Assembly (NCBI RefSeq): GCF_014651075.1
Contig: NZ_BMWE01000001.1
Coordinates: 248,001-312,000, forward strand
Length of the DNA: 64,000 nt
Direction of reading: 5' to 3'
DNA from: Streptomyces djakartensis
Lineage (GTDB): Bacteria > Actinomycetota > Actinomycetes > Streptomycetales > Streptomycetaceae
The notes under the pieces were generated by a model. That model did no database searches. It was not told where the DNA came from and was given only the letters and a program-made list of their open reading frames with translations. Positions within the stretch are counted from its first letter, which is position 1; each line of letters opens with the position of its first letter. Both the position numbers and the translations under genes were made by a program. This document shows, piece after piece, positions 60,236 to 64,000 of the stretch.

Positions 60236-61300
60236 TCACACCCTCGGCGAGGAGATTTCCGCGGAGTACGAAACCGCAGGTCGGAGGGGGAACAGGGACC
60301 GCGTCGACCGGGTGCGGCCCGCGTCGTCATCGTCGTCGCGGTGCCGCTCGGACCGCTCCTCGGCCTTCCGCTCGGTCCACTCCTTTGCCTTCCGCTCGGC
60401 GTCGTCCCGCTTCCTGTCGTGCTTGCGGGCTCCGCCCTCGCGCTCGCCCTGGCCCGCGTCCTCGTCGTGCCGCTGCGCGGAGCGGCCGTCGGCGCCGGCC
60501 AGGAGGCCCTTGCAGTACCTCCACACCCGGGTGCCGTCCGCCGCGTCGCGCAGGGCGTGCCGGCGGTCGGCGGTCAGCCGCTTGCCGTCGCGCAGGTCGC
60601 GGCAGGCGGAGGCGAGCTTCCGGCGGCCGTCACCGGGACCGCCGTTCTCGTCACCGGAGCCGGGCTGCGGCGCCGTGTCGTCGTGGGCCTCGGTCCGTCC
60701 TGGGTCACGGGCGTCACCCGTCGAGGCGTCGCCCGGCGAGGCGCCGGGCCCGGAACCGCCCTGCCCGCCGGCGCCCGGCGAAGGAGACACCAGCGGGCGC
60801 TCGGGGGGAGTGACAGCGGCCGAGACGGAGGCGCCCGGGGGGTGGGGCTCATCACCGCCGAACGGCGCTCTCAGGACTCCGGTTCCGGCCGCGACGGCGA
60901 CGCCACCGACCATGCCCACGGCCAGGACGGCGGCCAGCGCGAGGCGCGCGGGGCGGGCCCGGCGAGGCCGCCGGACATCGCCGGAGCCGCTGCCGCGCGG
61001 CGTTCCGATCCGGACCAGGCCGGCGTCGGCGACCGTGTCGCCGCTGTGCCCGCCGGCGCCCGTACGGGCCGCCCCGGCGTCGGGACGTTCGGCGCGCGCC
61101 TTGCGGAAGGCGGCCAGCGCGGCGGCCTCACCGGGGAGTTCCTCGCTGGTCAGCGGGGGTGGCGCGGACAGCGCGCCGAGTGTCCTTGCGAGCCGTTCGG
61201 CCCGGTCCCCGGCGGCACCGTCGACAGCTTCGAGTGGCTCTCCGCTCAGCAAGCGCTCCGCCGTTTCGCGGTCCAGCCACCTGTACTGCTCGTCGGCCAT
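60236..61300 (-). CDS. Single-pass membrane anti-sigma-like protein 1
   Basis: 354 aa. The N-terminal cytoplasmic part (EQYRWLDRETAERLLSGEPLEA; EELPGEAAALAAFRKARAE) is followed by one TM (LALAAVLAVGMVGGVAVAAG, residues about 120-140) and a Pro/Gly/Asp-rich extracytoplasmic region ending in a highly charged K/R/E/D stretch. No zinc HxxxCxxC motif is seen. Its start overlaps the sigma stop (TGATG), so it is presumed to regulate that sigma factor. A conserved CRDLRDGK...WRYC segment recurs in the paralogue at 62327. Confidence 0.8.
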   Translation of the reverse strand: MADEQYRWLDRETAERLLSGEPLEAVDGAAGDRAERLARTLGALSAPPPLTSEELPGEAAALAAFRKARAERPDAGAARTGAGGHSGDTVADAGLVRIGTPRGSGSGDVRRPRRARPARLALAAVLAVGMVGGVAVAAGTGVLRAPFGGDEPHPPGASVSAAVTPPERPLVSPSPGAGGQGGSGPGASPGDASTGDARDPGRTEAHDDTAPQPGSGDENGGPGDGRRKLASACRDLRDGKRLTADRRHALRDAADGTRVWRYCKGLLAGADGRSAQRHDEDAGQGEREGGARKHDRKRDDAERKAKEWTERKAEERSERHRDDDDDAGRTRSTRSLFPLRPAVSYSAEISSPRV

Positions 61301-62043
61301 CACACATCCTTCTGCGTCCGCGCGACGCCCTGCGTCACACGTGCGGAGGTCATGGCACCACCGCGCGGTCCGCGCGGGGGTGGCAGCGCATCAAGCACCC
61401 CGGCCGATTCCGGATCGGCCTCCGGGTCGCCGCCGAGGAGCTCCGCGAGCCGCTTCAGGCCCCGGTGGGCCGCGGTCCGGACGGCGCCCGGTCGCTTGCC
61501 GAGAGTCTCGGCGGCGGTCTTCGCGTCGAGCCCCACGACCACCCGCAGCACGACCGCCTCGGCCTGGTCCTGCGGCAGCCGGGAGATGAGGGAGAAGGCG
61601 CCGTCGGTGGCGAGCGCCTCGATGGCCTCGCCCGCCGTGTCGGACTCGGCGGCCCTGCTCGTCAGTTCGGTCTCGTCACCACCGATCGCGGGCCGGCGCC
61701 CGCGCATCCGTATGTGGTCCAGCGCCCGGTTGCGGGCGATACGGGCGGCCCAGCCGCGGAAGCGGTCCGCGTCGCCGGTGAACCGCTCCAGGTCACGGGC
61801 TATCTGAAGCCACGCCTCGGATGTCACGTCCTCGGCATCGGGGTCGCCGACCAGCGTCCGCACGTACCCGAGCAGCCTCGGGTGCACGGTGCGGTACACA
61901 GTCCGGAACGCGTTCTCGTCTCCGTCCTGTGCCGCACGCACCGCGGTGGTCAGCTCCGCGTCGTCCCCCAGCACCGCGCGCCCTTCTGCGCCTAAACCGG
62001 CGCCGCTCTCGCGGACCGGGTTCTCGCCGTCGTGGTTGCTCAA
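61300..62043 (-). CDS. ECF sigma factor 1
   Basis: 247 aa from a TTG start. Region 2 ENAFRTVYRTVHPRLLGYVRTLVGDPDAEDVTSEAWLQIARDLERFTGDADRFRGWAARIARNRALDHIR; region 4 LPQDQAEAVVLRVVVGLDAKTAAETLGKRPGAVRTAAHRGLKRL. The C-terminal ~45 residues are Pro/Gly-rich. Paralogous to the sigma factor at 63207. A 12-bp direct repeat GGTGGTTGCGGT (62046-62057 and 62072-62083) lies just upstream of the start. Confidence 0.92.
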   Translation of the reverse strand: MSNHDGENPVRESGAGLGAEGRAVLGDDAELTTAVRAAQDGDENAFRTVYRTVHPRLLGYVRTLVGDPDAEDVTSEAWLQIARDLERFTGDADRFRGWAARIARNRALDHIRMRGRRPAIGGDETELTSRAAESDTAGEAIEALATDGAFSLISRLPQDQAEAVVLRVVVGLDAKTAAETLGKRPGAVRTAAHRGLKRLAELLGGDPEADPESAGVLDALPPPRGPRGGAMTSARVTQGVARTQKDV

Positions 62044-62247
62044 TTGGTGGTTGCGGTTTTACAAGCCCGCAGGTGGTTGCGGTGGTCTTGCCGCCTCCGC
62101 TGTCGGCGCGAATGGCACGTTACGACCTGAAACCACTCGCCGTCCATGTCCGCTGGGGACGGAACCATGCCGTGAGACGGTGGGGTGTGACACAAAGCGC
62201 ACACCGAGCGCTGTAGGAAGTACGGGTCGCCGCGCGGCCCGTGCCGC

Positions 62248-62295
62248 GCGACGGCCGGGGCCTCTCCTGTGGGGGGTGGCGGCCCCGGCCGTCGC
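62248..62295 (-). terminator. Terminator after anti-sigma-like 2
   Basis: Perfect 15-bp stem (62248-62262 and 62281-62295), 18-base loop, 32 bases downstream of the stop on the minus strand, separating the two sigma/anti-sigma units. Confidence 0.72.
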
Positions 62296-62326
62296 CACGG
62301 CGGTGTCGCCGGGTTCGCCGGATCCC

Positions 62327-63220
62327 TTACCGGGAGCGGCCGTTGGGCCGAGCGGGCGTGTCCTTGTCGTGGCCCGTGCCCGTGCCGTTGCCCTCGGCGG
62401 ACCCCATGTCCGCGGAACCGTGACTCCTGTTCGGCTTCGGCTCGGGCGCCGCAGGCGCCAGTTGCCTGGCGCAGTACTCAGTGACCTTGCTCTCACCGCC
62501 CGCGGCGTCGACGAGACGCCGCCAGGCCGTCGCGTCCGTGGCCCTGCCGCGGCCATCGGCCTGTTGGTAGGCGCGGCAGTGGGCCTCGGTGTCCCGGGCG
62601 GGGGCCGGGCGGTCGGGACGGGCCGGTGCCGAGCCGGTGCCGTGGCCGGCGTCGCCGTCGCGGGACGGGGTACGGGCCGGGTCGCGCGGGGCGCTGCTCG
62701 AGACGGGCGGGTGGCCGGGGCCGTCGTGCGGGCCGTGGTCCGGACCGTCCGAGGATCCCGCCACACCGATCGCCGCCACGGCGACACCGCCCAGCGTGAG
62801 GCTCGCGAGCAGCACGCCGAGCGTCGTCCTCAGCGACCGCCCCAGGTGCCGGCCCTCCCGGGGGCGCCAGTCGTCACGACGGCGGGTGCGCGCCGTCCGC
62901 GCCCCGGCGCCCCGGGCGATGCGGAACGCGGCCACGGCCCGCCGCTCGGCCTCGGCGTCGACACCGTCCCGGACGAGGGAGGCGACGATGAGCGCCTCGA
63001 CCTCGGAATCAAGAAGGGCATGACGGGGACCATGGCCGGCAAGCCCGCCCTCGCTCTGCCGCTCACCCATGTCCGTTTCCGTCCCTGCTCGATCCGCTCG
63101 CCCGCATGGCCCGTCCGGCCCCACCAGTACGTCCTGCTCGTCGGACCCGTTCAATGCGTCAGGTCCGCGTGGCCCCGCCGGTCCGGCCAGCGAAGCTGAA
63201 CAATGTTCACGTCGACTCAC
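62327..63220 (-). CDS. Single-pass membrane anti-sigma-like protein 2
   Basis: 297 aa from a GTG that overlaps the upstream sigma gene by 14 bases. A cytoplasmic part (LLDSEVEALIVASLVRDGVDAEAERRAVAAFRIARGAG) is followed by one TM (LRTTLGVLLASLTLGGVAVAAIGVAG) and a Pro/Asp/His-rich outer region with CRAYQQADGRGRATDATAWRRLVDAAGG...YCARQL, similar to protein 1. Coupling and topology suggest it holds sigma factor 2. Confidence 0.78.
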   Translation of the reverse strand: MSRREHCSASLAGPAGPRGPDALNGSDEQDVLVGPDGPCGRADRAGTETDMGERQSEGGLAGHGPRHALLDSEVEALIVASLVRDGVDAEAERRAVAAFRIARGAGARTARTRRRDDWRPREGRHLGRSLRTTLGVLLASLTLGGVAVAAIGVAGSSDGPDHGPHDGPGHPPVSSSAPRDPARTPSRDGDAGHGTGSAPARPDRPAPARDTEAHCRAYQQADGRGRATDATAWRRLVDAAGGESKVTEYCARQLAPAAPEPKPNRSHGSADMGSAEGNGTGTGHDKDTPARPNGRSR

Positions 63221-63824
63221 CCAGCGTCCGGGGAGCCTCTTCCGTCACACTCTCCGCTCCCAGCCGCCCGGCGAGACGTTTCAGCCCCCGGTACGCGGCC
63301 GTACGCACCGCGCCCGGCCGCTTGCCCAGGACGCGCGCGGCGGCGGGGCCGTCCAGGCCGACCACGACGCGCAGCAGCACGGCCTCGGCCTGGTCGCGCG
63401 GCAGCCCGCGGACCAGCTCCAGGGCGTACTCGGTCGAGATGGCCTCCAGCGCCTGGTCGTGCGTGCTCTGCGGCCCGGGCAGTTCCAGGACGTCCTGTTC
63501 CGTCGCGGACGACCGGGGCCGTACCCGCTGGCGGCGCAGATGGTCCAGCGCCCGGTGCCGGGCGATGGTCGCCGTCCAGCCGCGGAAACCGGCCCCGTCG
63601 CCCTTGAACCGCCCGAGGTCCCGGGCGATCTCCAGCCAGGCGTCGGACGCCACGTCCTCCGCGTCGTCCCCGACGAGCCCGCGCAGATAGCCGAGCAGGC
63701 CGGGCTGCACGAGTCGGTAGGCCACCGCGAAGGCCGCCTCGTCGCCCTGCTGCGCCCGCGCGACCGCCGCACCCAGCTCTCCGTCGTGCGCCCGCACGCG
63801 CCGGGGCTCCGCTCCCTGACCCAA
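63207..63824 (-). CDS. ECF sigma factor 2
   Basis: 205 aa from a TTG start. Region 2 EAAFAVAYRLVQPGLLGYLRGLVGDDAEDVASDAWLEIARDLGRFKGDGAGFRGWTATIARHRALDHLR; region 4 LPRDQAEAVLLRVVVGLDGPAAARVLGKRPGAVRTAAYRGLKRL. Clearly paralogous to sigma factor 1. Bases 63825-64000 upstream should hold its promoter; I see no further gene there. Confidence 0.92.
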   Translation of the reverse strand: MGQGAEPRRVRAHDGELGAAVARAQQGDEAAFAVAYRLVQPGLLGYLRGLVGDDAEDVASDAWLEIARDLGRFKGDGAGFRGWTATIARHRALDHLRRQRVRPRSSATEQDVLELPGPQSTHDQALEAISTEYALELVRGLPRDQAEAVLLRVVVGLDGPAAARVLGKRPGAVRTAAYRGLKRLAGRLGAESVTEEAPRTLGEST

Positions 63825-64000
63825 ATACCGTCCTCGTCCGTACCGAGTGCGCGCCCTCCTTCGCGACGCCCCCCACGCTCATCAGCGCCGGTCCGCGCGG
63901 AAGTGTCACAGCGCGTCAGCCGCCCGGTGCCCGCCACCGTTCGGGTCATCCCGAGCCGCCGTCCTCGGTAGCGCGGGCCCGGAGAGGTTTGTGCCGAGCT

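Overview
The window is chromosomal DNA from a Streptomyces-type actinomycete. It has very high GC with third-position bias, many GTG/TTG starts, two rare in-frame TTA codons, and gene content and order matching the Streptomyces coelicolor region around afsQ1/afsQ2/sigQ. I see no rRNA, tRNA, CRISPR array, integrase or transposase gene.

Layout. 1-6 kb: the 3' end of an acyl-CoA carboxylase alpha subunit, a DeoR regulator, a flavoprotein disulfide reductase, a gamma-glutamylcyclotransferase-like protein and purine nucleoside phosphorylase. This block is bracketed by two identical, oppositely oriented nested-palindrome elements. 6-13 kb: phosphosugar mutase, deoC, two aldehyde dehydrogenases (one truncated) and a uridine-kinase-like protein. 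13.3-25.4 kb: sigQ, then an 8 kb accessory cassette, then afsQ1-afsQ2-lipoprotein. 25.5-34.5 kb: VanZ, PspC, adenosine deaminase, LysR, MFS, a DnaN paralogue and an ECF sigma factor (both behind apparent DNA-damage promoters), STAS and Uma2 proteins. 34.6-43 kb: thymidine phosphorylase, cytidine deaminase, a nucleoside-type ABC transporter and two BmpA lipoproteins. 43-45.4 kb: M20 amidohydrolase and a methyltransferase. 45.7-55.4 kb: a nonulosonic-acid (Kdn/sialic-acid type) surface-glycan cluster. 55.4-64 kb: TetR/FAD monooxygenase pair, acyl-CoA mutase, L,D-transpeptidase, and two paralogous ECF sigma/membrane anti-sigma pairs.

Most interesting unit: genes at 14479-22368. Three translationally coupled genes encode (1) an LCAT-like serine esterase with an Ig-like tail, (2) an 1823-residue protein with a transglutaminase-like N-terminus, a STAND-like P-loop NTPase, 16 nearly identical TPR units with an exact 138-bp period and a helical tail, and (3) a CHAT (caspase-like) protease behind an HTH-like segment and a Q/N-rich linker. 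This looks like an NTP-dependent conflict/immune or programmed-death system. It sits between sigQ and afsQ1, which are direct divergent neighbours in S. coelicolor. An exact AfsQ1-type box remains in the shared sigQ/esterase promoter region, and the first two genes carry TTA (bldA-dependent) codons.

Second theme: a nucleoside-salvage regulon. The 12-bp palindrome CTACGCGCGTAG lies just upstream of pnp, deoC, add and the nucleoside ABC operon, and a two-base variant lies upstream of both bmpA-like genes. Six units spread over 38 kb are therefore probably controlled by one repressor.
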